Shown here: piece after piece, positions 45,930-57,942 of the stretch
How positions within the stretch are numbered: the first letter of the stretch is position 1
Layout: each line of letters starts with the position of its first letter
Origin: Trametopsis cervina
Lineage: Eukaryota; Basidiomycota; Agaricomycetes; Polyporales; Irpicaceae
Assembly: GCA_022385755.1 (NCBI GenBank)
Contig: MU278357.1
Location: 62,001-126,000 of the forward strand
Length of the DNA: 64,000 nucleotides
Direction of reading: 5' to 3'
Made by a program: the position numbers and the translations under genes
The notes under the pieces: model-generated
Told to the model about the DNA's origin: nothing
Database searches by the model: none
What the model saw: the letters and a program-made list of their open reading frames with translations, nothing else

Positions 45930-48403
45930 ATGACACGCGAGGTATCGACTCTCCTTTCATCGTCGGAGCCGCGCACGTCAGTGCCTGCGAAGGTCAGCAT
46001 CGGACACATGTAAGTCGTCCGTTCCTGGTCTTTACTGTTATGCAAGGGTGGATGTTTCTCAATGAGTATGGAGACCTTGGGTCTCTGGTGGTGCGCTTGT
46101 GTCTCCCTTTGTGGCGATCTCTATCGCTCGTGGGGGAGGCTGGGAATACGCTCGGCACAACTGTCGGCTAGAACTATGTCTGGGCCCCTCTGCTGTCTCT
46201 ATTCCTTTCATGGCGTGGAATTTGGTGTCATTTGCATCATCGGCTTCCTTGCAACGCTCGCCTTAGGTTTTTGCTCCGTCGCCATAAATGTCCTTCTTAT
46301 TGCCGTCTGTACTAATTCTGGGGCACAGACAATTGCGAGATCTTCTTCTCTGCCCACACGAACACGGAACAGTCATCTATCCCCAATATCAATCCATCCT
46401 CGAACATGATTTAGCGCATCCACATTCCGTACGTGTCACCGCTATGTGGTACAGGCTGAACTGACGAATCGTGTCCGTAGACTCCACGAAGCATTCTGGA
46501 TCTGAGTTACACCCCAAACTCCCTCTCTACACTGGTCAACCCGGACACAGGCGATACACTATTGGCAGCTGGTGGTCAAGAAGCTGAGCTAGTCCTAGCT
46601 TTATACGCGCCTGCATCAGCACAGCCCAGAGGAGACTCCCAGTCACAGCACTTCGGCAGGCATCGCTGGAAATATTTCGAGAGACTCGAGGGCGCATCAA
46701 TCAACAACTCCGTATTGCTGACATCCCTCAGCCTTACAGGCTCTAACGAGAGCAGTGTCGAACCGAGAGTGGTCATCAGTAATAACGATCGTAGCGTCAA
46801 GTTCTACGATGTTGCCGTGCGCAGCACTCGGCATGGCAGCGAAGGAGGCTCAAAGCGCTTGCAACCTGCTGGGCAGTTGAACCTCGGTGTTCCCGTTAAT
46901 CATTGTAAGCTTGTCCTCACCCACCATTGCCGCGCAATTAGCTGACCCGATTTCCCTGTTAGCATCCATATCTCCCGATGGGCGGACGCTACTATCTGTT
47001 GGCGACTCGCCAGACGTCTTTTTGCATCGTATAACCGGCGGTGCACACGTCAAGTTCTCGCAAATGATGAAACTATCGCTATCTCCCTATATCACTGCCT
47101 TCCCTTCATATTCATACGGCTCCCCCTCACAGTTTCATGGACCTACTCCTGTTCCAGCGTCCTTCTCTTCATCTTTCTCTGCAAATGGCTCCAAATTTGC
47201 GGTGGCTTCACAAGAGGGTGTGGTAGTAGTATGGGACGTGCGGAGCACAAAACCACTGAAAGTCATACAGACGGATAAGAGCAGAGGGGGCGCCGCGGCC
47301 AGTAATTCATGGCCGTCAGGCATGGCAGGCGGGTACTTGTACGAGGACTGGATACGCTTTCCAAACAAGGCTCCCGGGTGGGGAGTACGCAGCGTGAAGT
47401 TCAGCCCCCGAGGCGCCGGACGAGAGGTGTTAACTTTCACGGAGGTGAGCGCACTCATATACTCTATTATACTTCCGCACGACGCTAACGTTCTCCGCGC
47501 CCTGCCAAGCACACATCTTTAATGCACGTCATGGACGCCCGTACTTTTGAGACAGAAGAAATCGTGCGGATCCCCAACACCGAAACCCCTCCCACATCTC
47601 GATCGGGCACCGCGCGCCCCCGATCAATATCTCCACTTCCGCGACCTGCTAGCACCAATGCCCCGGCTGACGCACCCCTACGCACTCCTCCTCGGATTAT
47701 GCTGTTCAGCGGTGCGCTGGCTGACACGTTCCGGATACCCTCGTCGGACAGTACAGGGTCTGATCGACGTCGTCTTCCGGGGCGACGGCTGCAAAATCGA
47801 GAATGGTCCGCGGACGAGGACGGCGAGGGCATCGTCTTCATTCCGCCTTTGGGCGACCGAGAGGTGGACGACGACGTCCGACGGTTGTTCCAAGGCCGGA
47901 ATGCTCTACGCGCAGGCCGACCCGAGCCCACCATGCTCGACGATCCAGACGAACCCTCACGCGAAAATGAGGATCGTGTGGAAGACGACATGGACGTGGA
48001 CGAACTCGAGTCAGATTGTGTGTCGTCGTATAACCCCTCGCGAGCATCGTCGCCGTCGCCGCCCTCCAACGCTCGGGCACAGTCTTCCTCCCAAGTTCCC
48101 ACCCCCACTCAACTTTCCTCCTCCGTCGGCCGCGTCGAAGGACCACGGCGCACCTCACTGCTCGAACGTCGTGAGTCGTCAGGGCCCTACATCTCGCGCC
48201 GCGGTTCGTCGCAAGGCCTTCGAAGGAACCGACGGGCGCCGGAATCGCCAGAGTCTTCGGACGTCGAAGCCGATATCGACATCGCGGGTACCTGCTTTGA
48301 TCCCTCTGGCGAGTTTATCTACGCTGCGTCCAGCAAAGGCGTGTTCGAGTGGAGAGTCCGCGGTGCTGAACAGAAGTGGTGGAACGACTTTACCTGGGCA
48401 TAA
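45930..48403 (+). CDS. WD40-like beta-propeller protein with C-terminal DUF2415 motif
   Basis: Five exons (45930-46009, 46329-46428, 46481-46904, 46963-47444, 47510-48403) give 659 aa. The first intron is 319 nt, long for this genome. WD-type blades include QLRDLLLCPHEHGTVIY, LLAAGGQEAELVLALYAP, VVISNNDRSVKFYDVAV, SISPDGRTLLSVGDSPDVFL and FAVASQEGVVVVWDVRS. A region of about 230 residues that is acidic and Ser/Arg-rich interrupts before the final blade, IAGTCFDPSGEFIYAASSKG then VFEWRV, which fits DUF2415. Such proteins are conserved in fungi but their function is not established. The start was chosen because exon 1 splices in phase onto the conserved QLRDLL block. Confidence 0.87.
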
Positions 48404-49501
48404 GCCCCGGACTCGGCCGCTACATCCGCGCCAACAAGTGTCTATATCGTTCACCAACTACCGTCTACTATCTGGACCAACATACCTTGTAACCATATCA
48501 AGACCAATCTCATCCGACTATTTATATCACTCTCAAATCTCTCCATGTACGGCTCTGGTGTGCTCCTATCATCTGTACCACGCTTATCTCCATCCCTCCC
48601 AGTTTATAACCCCTGCGCTCTCTCCCTCTGTGTGTGTGTTTCTTTGTCGGACTGTCTCTCCATTTACCCCGAAGCTTCCCTGTTTCCACACTCCGTTTTC
48701 GTCGTTGTTTTCACCTCGCCCATTGTCTCTAGTTCTTATTGATTCCCCGTTCTATCTCACCTGTAGCTTCCTCATCGACGCGGTCTGGTCTCTGTTATAC
48801 TGTCTCACGTTCCTGCGGTCTTATCCTACGAGCGTATGTTCTCCCACCATGTGTATCACCAGTGTCTGTCAAGCAGTCGTGCATTGTCCGAAAGAACGTC
48901 CGTGTGTTCGTTCCGATGCGCCACCACCCCAAGTGCGGTCGATCGTAGGTTGAAGTGGTGGGATGTGGTGTTGGTGATCATAACTGCCGGAGACAAATTC
49001 GGTCACTGGCTATGCCGATACCAGCTCGGGTCGGGTGCGTGGACGACCGACGGTGGCTTTTTGCAGCATCAGCATCGCACTCACCGGATCCATTTGCACT
49101 TCGTCTAGACCGTGTGCAGACTCTACTGGACAGATTTTTCACGCGACGAGGGTTGTCGTGGACGTTGACAACACGGTAAGTTCATTGCTGCATAGCTGAA
49201 AGTTAGGTTGATGCACTGTGCTGTGGGCCTGCATGGACTGGACAAGTCGCCATGCGCGTGCAAGCGCCCGTACGCGAATGTTATCCCCCGCATAGCCAAC
49301 TTTTTCCACCCAGATCGCGGCCGCAGAAGTATCGTTTGCGTTCCTCCTCCGAGGCAGAGAATCAGACCTTAGTCATGCTCGCTATTTCCCGGCGAGAGCA
49401 GGCATAAAAGGGCGAGCCGTCAAAGACACTGGCCACACCCGACTCTTTCCCCTCTTCTTAACGTCTTCTACGCGTTGAATCGCCCTCGCACTCCGCCCCA
49501 A
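48404..49501. other. Intergenic: 3' region of WD40 gene and promoter of reductase B
   Basis: The first 450 nt are strikingly pyrimidine-rich (about 48400-48850), probably 3' UTR. CGCATAAAAGGGCG-like sequence at about 49402 (CATAAAAGG) could be the TATA element for the reductase at 49502. Long open frames here are continuations of shadow frames and are not supported. Confidence 0.45.
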
Positions 49502-50779
49502 ATGCCGACACACAAGGCCCTCGTACTGCCAGAGAAGAACGGAGAGTATGTCATCAATGACGTGGAGACACCGACGCCAGGCCCGGGAGAGCTCCTGGTG
49601 GAGGTCAGAGCGACCGCGCTCAATCCGGTCGACTGGAAAATCCGCTTAACAGGTTATTTTGTTAAAAGCTTCCCCTGTGTCCTCGGCACAGACTCCGCAG
49701 GCGTCGTGAAAGCGATCGGCGAGGGCGTCACTGATTTCGCGGTGGGCGATCGAGTGTAAGGAAGACGATCGGAGACGACTTTACATCGGGTGCTGACGAA
49801 TACATGAATAGCTTGCACCAAGGCTTCTTCACCCAGCCTCAGGCCACCTTTCAACAATACAGCCTCGTCCCTGCTGAAATCGCCGCGAAGGTTACTATCA
49901 AGCAGCCTAGATTGCTTGACTGTTCACTTACCATATACACCCGCCTAGATTCCTGCCAACCTCACATTCGAACAGGCAGCCACCGTCCCTCTGACCCTTG
50001 CGACCGCTTCATTCGGATTGTACAGCCCGCCAAAGCCAATCCCTGATCATGGCGGAGCGGGATTCACGCCACACTGGGAGGAAGGCGGCCGCGGTAAGTA
50101 CGCCGGCCAACCCATCCTCATCCTTGGTGGCTCCTCCGCAGTTGGCCAGCACAGTGAGTCGTGTCGCAACAGGATAAATATGGGACACAACTCACGCGAC
50201 ACGTCACTCTCTCCGTCCGTCAGCTATCCAATCCGCAAAGTTGTCAGGGTTCTCCCCCATCATCACCACCGCGTCGAAGCACAACGAGGAGTACCTGAAG
50301 GCGATGGGAGCGACACACATCATCGACCGCAAAGTGTCTCTCCCCGAGGGCCTCAAGGCGATCACAAGTGAGCCGCTCAAGATCGTCTTCGACGCCATCG
50401 GGGACAAGGCGACACAGGAGATGGGACACGATGTCCTTGCGCCCGGCGGTACTCTGATCATTGTCATTGGCTGCCAGATCGACGAGAGCAAGCGGACGAA
50501 AGATAAAAGCGTCGTGGTAGTGTTTGGATCAGCGCATGATCCGCAACAGAGGGCGCTCGGTGTAAGCATGTATAGCAAGATGACAGAGCTACTAGAGAAG
50601 GGCGAGATCAAGGTCGGTTTGTACTATGTGTCGAGTCTGCTGCTCAACTCACAAGAAATGTGTTTTCCCAGCCGAACAACGTGGAAATCGTCACTGGCGG
50701 CCTTGAAGGTATTCCAGCCGCTCTGCAGAAGCTACAGGACGGCAAAGTTAGCGCATGCAAGCTTGTGGCACCGTTGTAA
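49502..50779 (+). CDS. Medium-chain dehydrogenase/reductase, zinc-free enoyl reductase type, paralog B
   Basis: Second member of the reductase pair, with the same family and likely chemistry as the gene at 43670. Five exons (49502-49755, 49812-49890, 49949-50153, 50224-50612, 50672-50779) give 344 aa. It starts MPTHKALVLPEKNGEYVI; the catalytic domain has [10 protein letters not shown] and VLGTDSAGVVKAIGEG. The nucleotide-binding motif is ILILGGSSAVGQHTIQSAKL, followed by GATHIIDRKVSLPEG and APGGTLIIVIGCQID. It ends VSACKLVAPL. The exon 2 donor GTTACT and the exon 4 donor GTCGGT are weak, but frame and homology support them. Gene order suggests an inverted duplication around the WD40 gene. 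Confidence 0.9.
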
Positions 50780-51006
50780 AATCGTTCCAACAAAAGACAA
50801 ATGTAGCCGGAAGCAACACGAGTATTAGAGCTGAGACATAGTATGAGTATAATATCTGCATGACGACGTTGTAGAGTTAGTGATCAAATTACAGAACAGT
50901 TTAGCACGCTTACAAGAATCATTTCCGACACCTGACTGGTTCGTATTACTACCACCATAGTGCAAGGTCTCGCGAGTGAGCTTATAACGCACCCAAGTGT
51001 AAGAAG
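50780..51006. other. Convergent intergenic region
   Basis: 227 nt between the stop codons of reductase B (+) and BTB gene 3 (-). AT-rich, nothing recognised. Confidence 0.4.
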
Positions 51007-52174
51007 CTAGTTGCATCTCACCTCAAACGTGTCATACAAATCGCCGAGCTTCTTCCAGACCTGTTTGCGTGCCTCCCACTGAAGAGATAAAGCACGGTCA
51101 AGGCATCCATCACAAATGTAACGCGGTGCAATGCCCTTGAGCCATATTTTCAATGAGCAGAGCGCATCCAGAGGCTCGCCCACCAGGACCTCGTTTTCAA
51201 CTAGAGCGGCGACCAAACTGAGAATCCCTAAGTCACAATCAAGATCAATTCCATCGACGCCTTTCCGAGTGCAATTCGCAGGAGAGATGTAGCGCGTTTG
51301 TAGTAGAGCCCCGGACAGTCCAAACCGCATGTCTTGCATCAACGACTTTGCCTCCACGCACGTCTGTAAATCACTCATAAAAAATGTACGGACTGCTCCT
51401 CCATCGCTGCGTACGGCCTGGAACAAGACAGTCGAGGGCAGCTGGGTGCATGTGTAAAGAGCGGCTCGGCCAATATCGCGCAGGCCAAACACACGCGCGA
51501 GGTGGAATACTGCGATTGCGTCCGTCTGTTCCATGACGATTGGCCGCTGGTACACAACGTGGTAGTGGGTTACCGGCCTATGCGTCGGAGACATAGATAT
51601 GTAGTCGTGGAAATCCGCCAGAGATGCTGGAAAGCAGAGCGCGAGCCGGGCGACGGCCTCTTCGCGAATGGTATCGATCATGAGCTTGCTACCGAGATGC
51701 AGAGCAGCAGTGACGCTGCGGAACGGTGCCGGGATGCTGTCTTTGTAGAACCTACAAGGGCGAGGACAAGTGGAGTCATGTAAATCGCCCTGCTCGCGGT
51801 AGGGATAGTAAGAGTGCTCACCTTCCTCCCCCATCGTACAAGATCTCTAGCACGGTACTAAGCTCGTCAGCTTCTTCTGACATCCTAACGACCGGACAAC
51901 CATCATATGCGTCGTCTAACTGCTGCGGTTGGGGGATGGAGAACATGTCGTGAAACACTTCCGAATGCCTAGCCAGGACGCCTTTGTGTAGGCGAAACAT
52001 CGTGTTCTCGGCAACGAGCACGACGTTGCCGTCTTCGAACCACAAGTCTGAATGCCGCTGTAGGTTTTGGAGAGACATACCCAACGCAACGCTGTGGTCT
52101 TTTGTGTTGATAGTCTGTGGAGAGATGGACGGACGCGTTGACTGCAAGAGCTTTTGGATCACTTCTCGCCACAT
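51007..52174 (-). CDS. BTB/POZ domain protein, third copy
   Basis: Two exons on the minus strand (52174-51822 and 51751-51007) give 365 aa. The BTB domain starts at about residue 43 with LWFEDGNVVLVAENTMFRLH, followed by GVLARHSEVFHDMFSIPQP and DGCPVVRMSEEADEL, closely parallel to the tandem pair at 18866 and 20993. The intron interrupts the same part of the domain (YDGGGR, versus YAGPVC in copy 1). The Ser/Glu/Pro and Gln/Pro repeats are absent; the N-terminus is only about 40 residues. The C-terminal half is helical, ending YDTFEVRCN. Role unknown, as for the other BTB proteins. An internal ATG (MSLQNLQRH, residue 33) is an alternative start. Confidence 0.87.
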
Positions 52175-52936
52175 AATTTCAGGGTCGTGGCGGTTAACAC
52201 GTCCCGCGTTCCGTACTGCTGCAACTTCACAAAACTGGATGTGTCTTCCTTCCTGAACGCTTTATTGCATTGCATGTAACATTACAACTGGCCTATCGAG
52301 GCATTGTTCGGCCAGCCGTGAAAGTTGTGGATGAAGTCAGTGTGATCACGGGCAGTGACCGCTCCAATAAACATCATAAACAACATACAAAGTCGACTCT
52401 GAGAATACAATCATGTTGGATTTGTCATCCTTACATAGAACATTCAAGGTCATCTCATATATATTATCAAAGGTGTGCCCCCTTTTCCGAGATGGAATGC
52501 ACACCAGTGAACATCGTCGACGCGTTGCCCAGTGTTCGCTGGGAACGGAAGGTAATAGACTTCATGTAGCCGCACCCACCGCGAAGTATAAACTACATTC
52601 TGACTTCACACCCGCTACTCATCGCTAGCATTGTACCTGGGACAACTAACAAAGCCTATGCGGCTGACAATCTACACAAACGAAGTCAGCGGATTTGCTC
52701 TCGGTGGCAAGTGAGATGGAAGAAAGAAGTCAGAAACAAAGTCGAGCCAATGAGACTCATTTGAAAGCCGGACGTAGATCGTGCCTCTTCCCGAGGGCGA
52801 GCAGAACAATTTGTCCTTCCCAGCTCCTCCGAAGGGTCATATGGCCCCGGCAGATATCATCTTTTTGCAACAAGCATGCGCACGACGAACTTACCTGATA
52901 AGTTAGCTGGGCAATATCGCTGGTCCAGTGTGATGT
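52175..52936. other. Intergenic: BTB gene 3 upstream region
   Basis: 760 nt with no gene-like frame. The sequence from about 52370 to 52640 is AT-rich. Part must be the promoter of BTB gene 3 and part the 3' UTR of the DHHC gene, both minus-strand. Confidence 0.45.
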
Positions 52937-54457
52937 TTATATATCCTCTTCATCGGTGAGCTCTTCTCCCGCTCGAATCCCGGGGTGCCGTTCAAGCCCC
53001 TTTCTGCGTGCCCACGACCGACCATCTGTGAACGGCTCGATGCGCAGCGGGATGATAAGCGTGTATGCGGGACTAAACGAAGATGTCCATGAGACCAAGT
53101 AAAACAGGAGATCGATCTTCACGCACTATGCATTTCGTCCTATGTTAAAGAAGATCTGTAGGTTCTTGCGTCTCCTGAAAGTACCGTTATTGTGAGCGTG
53201 CGGTCACATTAGTTGTTTGTGGTCAGTTGGCTTACCCTAGGTCGTAAGAATTCACAAAGTCCTAAGGAGAAAGGCGTTAAGTTTCTCTGCTCTAAGGCAC
53301 TATTGATTGACTCCTTACCTCTCCTCTCCTCTTCGCGATGTGCCGATAATGCTCGTGATCTTGGGCTTCTACGGACGTCTCGCCACGAGAGACACCATAA
53401 AGATGGTAGCTCCCCATGACGGTTACTGCTAGGAATAGGACTGCAGCCAGTATGTATATGAGCAGAAAGACGATCTCCGGGGATCGATGTTCCCAAGGTT
53501 CCTGTGGAAGGGTTAGTCAAAGGGAAGGGGTGACAATAAAACATGTTTTGCGTACACCATACCATCCCAGAGCGGATAGAACTTGCTCCCAGCCAGCATA
53601 TGCATAAACGAAGGACGCTATGCTGAGGTAAACTCTGGACAGCGAGATTAGATATATTGATATCATCTCCAGTTGATGACCAGCACCTACAAGAAGAGCA
53701 CAAAGTGTCTCTCGTTATGCAAGCCGACACATTGGTTTATCCCTATTAGATGAATCGTGCCTGAGTTGAATAGTCCAAAACCATCCAGGACAGCCGATTC
53801 TTACACTTCGCAGCGAGTATTATCAGCTCACACTGTCACCAACAGCGCAAGCGAGTATAGACGTACTGGACAATGATGATCGTACTTCAATACACAACGC
53901 TTGCATATCCGACAATGATGGGCCCTCTGACCTCAAAGTCGGAATAAGGCCAGAAGGACAAAGTGAGCACATTACGAGGCGGACGCACCTCAGGCCTCAT
54001 CTCTCCGCACTTCCTGCATTTCGTCACCGCAGCCTTTGTCACATTCATATCCTGGTCGTCAGACCACTGTACCCCAGTCAACGCTCCCCTTGTCGCGTGT
54101 CGTTTCTTCGCCCATAGCCACCCCGTCCCGTGCGGTTGAGGCGGCTCATCGACAAAACCAGGAGGGACTGTGCACACGTAATAGTAATGTGCGAATAGGT
54201 TCACTACCACAAGCACGCAAAGCGGCGTTGTCAGCCACGGCCAAGGAAGAGTGGGCTGAATCACGTCGACTATACGGGTGTGCGGTCAGCACGGAGGGTA
54301 GAAAAAGAGGTTTAACATACGCACAGAAGCATACTACTCCGGTGGAAATCAATGTGACGGCAAGGAAGATGAAGAAAGGCCCTGCTGCGCCTGTAATCGC
54401 GTCACCGGCACGTTCGATGCATTTGAAGCAGCGAAAGACCCGTTGAGCACAGATCAT
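52937..54457 (-). CDS. DHHC-type palmitoyltransferase (zDHHC/Pfa family)
   Basis: Integral membrane enzyme that S-acylates cytosolic cysteines of target proteins. Nine exons on the minus strand. The N-terminus ([20 protein letters not shown]) leads to two membrane helices ([17 protein letters not shown] and [20 protein letters not shown]). The Cys-rich domain reads [18 protein letters not shown] then [12 protein letters not shown], then [17 protein letters not shown] second pair of helices follows, and a C-terminal [14 protein letters not shown] segment, then DFVNSYDLG and [20 protein letters not shown]. The sequence after DHHCP depends on the donor used: the GTCTAT donor keeps the frame and gives PVRINQCVG in place of the usual PWINQCVG. 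The C-terminal DGRSW motif supports the Pfa3/Pfa4-like subgroup. Confidence 0.9.
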
Positions 54458-55277
54458 AGATTTATTCTTGCGTCACTGGTAATTTTGCGTCCCCGAGTAT
54501 GGTCAAGACAGTTGTTCGAGTACGACGCGAGGAGAAGAAGTGAACCGCTTCACGCAGGGTAACTAGTTTGCTGACAACAGAATTGGAGGTGACGCCCCCG
54601 GGTTGTCCGCAGTTGCGGATGTCTTGGCTAGCGTTATTCTTGAGGACAAGCTAGAATGAAAACAAGCAAGGAAGAGACTGAAGGATATGCGAGGTAGGCG
54701 TTGCAGGCAACCTTGGTCCTGTGCAGTACGCATGCATCGTTGCAGTGCGTAACACACAAACCTCTCGATATTTGATGGGCGCCGAATAATCCGTAAAGCG
54801 GAGCTCGAGACGAGCCAGTCCTGAAGATTCGTAGAGACGAAGGGATGGAAAACAGATGTACACGTCGTACCCATTGGTGGACTTCCTAACATATAGCATA
54901 TCATTAGACATAAACAAAAACGCCTTCACTCCTAACGAGCAGAAGGCTATAAATCGAGACCCATGCTACAACTACGTCCAAAATCGACAAATATACTGGG
55001 ATTGGTATGCAGCAAAGAAAAATAGAAAGATGGGGTACGGCGCGAGAGGCAGCGCATACTGTGTACTTAAAGAACGATCATTGGGGAAGGCGTAGAATAC
55101 ATTGCGGAATAGTAATGGGAGACCTGGAAAAGAAATGGCAGCAGGGGCAGGAGCAAAGGGTAGGGCGGGGGGTGGATAGGGATCGGGGGAGTAGTAGCCG
55201 TGAAGACAAGAGAGAGGGGAGGAGTGGTGTAGCGCGCGGAAGAAGAAAAAACCAGTCTCGAGTCATTCACATCTTCA
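54458..55277. other. Intergenic: DHHC upstream region and DSN1 3' region
   Basis: 820 nt. A purine-rich block at about 55130-55250 reads as a pyrimidine-rich 3' UTR for DSN1. The remaining open frames (for example 54563-54904 minus) have no family resemblance. Confidence 0.45.
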
Positions 55278-57533
55278 TCATCTCCTCCCAGGCGTCGCAC
55301 CTCTCCTTGGCGTCCCCGGTGGTTTCCTGGGTGTCGGTGGCGGTACGTCTGTCAACTTCCTCTCCACACCCGTACCTGTCCCGCCTGCACCCCACGCGTC
55401 CTCCGCCCTCTGCACTTCCCTCGCCGCCCTCTTCGCCGCATCTCCCACCTGTGCCTGCGGTCTCCTCAAGTCCATCCGCGACAATGCTCTGAGAAGGTCT
55501 TGTGGGTCTGTTGTGGGTGGTGGCCGTGCAACCATCGGAGGTAGGTAAGATGATAGAGCTCCGGGGGAAGGCGCAGGCATCAAGGTATGTGAGCGACTCG
55601 CAAGGGAAACGTTGAGCAGCGCAAACCGCCGGTCAAGGTCCGTTTCCGCTATTCGAGTCGTCTTGAGGGCGGAATGCGCCACGGCATGTAAACGATCGGC
55701 CTGACAGCACGATAAGATATAGTGCAGTACTCTGAATTAAATGCACTCACAGTGTATCCCAGCTCCGCAACCCGTCCAGCCAGTGACTCCTGCGCTGTCT
55801 GCTCATCCTTGACCAGGCTCTTCGCCAAATCCAACCCTCCGATCCCACGAAAATGCTCCGGCAAGTCATTCTCGCTGATATCCCACAGATCCGCATCCAC
55901 ACCTCCTTCCTCTTCCGTCAGCCTCTGCTTCCCCTTCGCCTTCGCCGATGGAAACCCTTTCCTCCGCTCCTCCAATTCCGCCAACACGTTCGCACGAAAC
56001 GTATTATACGAGTGCCCTACTTCCGTCCACTTCTCGTCTTCAATCTTCAACCTTTCAGCGGTAAAGTAGCATCAGTACTTATGCCTATAATTGAATATAT
56101 ACTAGCACTCACTTTTGAATATGCGTGTTGAACCTGGCTTCCCTCGCTCGATTGCGCACATTCCCCGCGTTCTCCTTCAGCGAAACTGCACTCTCCTCAT
56201 CTTCCGGTGCACTGTACACGTTGGTGTCAATCTTCTTCTCCGCTAACATCCGTACAACACTCTCCTCTACCCCCTTCAAGATCATCATGTCTGCGCTGGA
56301 CAGCGGTGGAGGGTCCTTCCCAGGATCTTTCCCATTTGTCCCTGATGACGAAGACGATGCCGCTGTTGCTGCCTTCGTGTTCTTCTCCACAAGCTCGTTC
56401 ATCGCTCGATGCGAACACCATATCAGCAATTGCTGCGCTCGTTGCGGTTCTGGCAATTCCACATCGATATGCTTGTAAAAGCTGGAATCATGTACGGCCG
56501 TATGGGGCTGGGCTGTTCCGGCATGGCCAGTATCGTAGTAAGCACTCGCATGATGAACTGAGTGTGACACAAAACAGAAGGGAAGAAGAGAATTCAAAAC
56601 TCGAAGTGAAGCGACACTCACCTATAACACCCGTGTTCTCAAAGGTAGAACTTATCCGCTTCCCACGAGTGAGCGAACTCTTCCTCCGTGTATGCCCTTT
56701 GACAGGGTCTCCGCGCATGAGCTTGTTCTTACGAATTTCGGGCGTTTCTTGTAGGGGCAGAGGTTGCGACATCTCTCGTATTCGACCTCGCTGGGGTTGT
56801 AGTTGTGGTGAGGGTTTGTGGGATTTGGACGTACCATTTGTGGTGGTACGGGGTGGAGGGAACTGAAAGGCAGGGTTATTCGCCTCCGGAGGACGTGATC
56901 GTTGACGAAGGGTATCGGTTTCAGACTGCATCCGGCGCACGTCCTCGTTCTGCTGAACATCATCCTCAAGTTCTGGGAGTTCTTCGCGTGAATTAGGCGG
57001 TTTATCGCGCTCTTTGGCCTTGCGAGGAACTTGATTTGATGCAGACGCGTCGGCTCTGAGCTTCTTCGACGGGTGGCTGGAAGAGCTACCATTCGCGAGA
57101 GGGTTGGGAGGTAGAGGGGTGGCCCTGGGCAGAGGTTGTGATCCGAGACGAATACCATGGGAGTCTTCAGACGGCGAACGCGTCGACGGGGCTCGTATAA
57201 TAACAAGCCCTCCTGGCTGCTCCTCTCCGACAACTGCAGCAGACTACGATTAGTTTATGACACGGTATTCTACAACATTACACGTACGTTTACGCTTGTT
57301 GGATGCACCAGATTTGGACGCAGTCTATATATTGACCCCGTTCTAACACTTCAGCGTGTCAAATCAGACAAAGATGCCCTTACCTTCAGCTTCTTTGCGG
57401 CATTCGCCAGTACGTTCACGTCGTCTGGTATCTTCCGTTTGGATGTAGAGGGTTGTAGATGTGAGGGTAGCATAAGATCGTGGTCCAGGCCGTTTCCGAG
57501 TACTTGCGTTGCAGTGACGGTGTATCCGCTCAT
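55278..57533 (-). CDS. DSN1: Kinetochore protein Dsn1/Mis13 (MIS12 complex subunit)
   Basis: Structural kinetochore protein that links CENP-C and inner centromere proteins to Ndc80 through the MIS12 complex. Minus-strand exons: 57533-57384, 57243-56622, then exons starting near 56544, 56050 and 55690. A basic, disordered N-terminal 250 residues is followed by RRKSSLTRGKRISSTFENTG, the conserved basic site that in other species is an Aurora B target. Next come PHTAVHDSSFYKHIDVELPE and RAQQLLIWCSHRAMNELVEK, both Dsn1 family hallmarks, and a helical C-terminal region. The last exon is Pro/Arg-rich. The acceptor of exon 3 is chosen to give TGVIAQPHTAV, as in the family; an upstream AG would add 16 residues. 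Divergent from cytochrome c. Confidence 0.9.
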
Positions 57534-57942
57534 CAAGCTGACTTACCTGGAGCAAGTGTCAGCACCGACCGTGACGATGGGCGGGATGTCGGGAGCGATA
57601 TTAAGACGCGTTTCGCGACGCGCGCGGGGGCGTGCAAAACAACACGGACAACAGGGCTGAGTTCTAAGCGATTTCCCACGGTGTGACTTGGTCAACCCGG
57701 TCCCGTGACATAACCCTAACCTGCGTCAGCTTACTCGGGCCATGCGGCACGGCTATAATCGGTCGATGGGGATTGGCTGACGGGAAGAACCGGCTGACTG
57801 GACGAGATTTATATTTTTGAAGAGTGCCCGCGTCTGCCACTTTTCACCTCACCTCACCCGACCTCCTCGAGAACTTGTACAGCGTCCTCTCCGCACATAT
57901 TCTATCCCTCTTCACGTTAACGACCCCTACTAGTAACTAGAC
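57534..57942. promoter_or_regulatory. Divergent promoter of DSN1 and cytochrome c, with MCB and CCAAT motifs
   Basis: The 409 nt between the two start codons contain ACGCGT at 57606-57611, embedded in a CpG-rich stretch (TTTCGCGACGCGCGC). This is the MluI cell-cycle box bound by MBF and lies close to DSN1. ATTGG at 57772-57776 is an inverted CCAAT, the HAP-complex site usual for respiratory genes. A TATA-like TTTATATTT lies at about 57808, about 130 nt before the cytochrome c ATG. Assignments are by motif and position only. Confidence 0.55.

Noticed and set aside
47547..48953. 468-codon plus-strand open frame overlapping the WD40 gene
   Set aside because: It runs in another frame over exon 5 of the WD40 protein and on into the pyrimidine-rich 3' region. 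Its composition is that of a GC-rich shadow, and the real frame contains the conserved DUF2415-like end.
53270..53345. Suspected frameshift in the DHHC gene between KRRG and DFVNSYDLG
   Set aside because: Re-reading the exon end gives KRRGE followed by a phase-0 GTAAGG donor, so the frame is continuous and the gene is intact.
53650..53720. Antisense ORF 53209-53730 as a separate protein
   Set aside because: It spans real introns and exons of the DHHC gene in a shifted frame and resembles no known family.
55130..55250. Purine-rich block as a repeat or structural element
   Set aside because: No regular period is present. It is best explained as the pyrimidine-rich 3' UTR of DSN1 read on the other strand.
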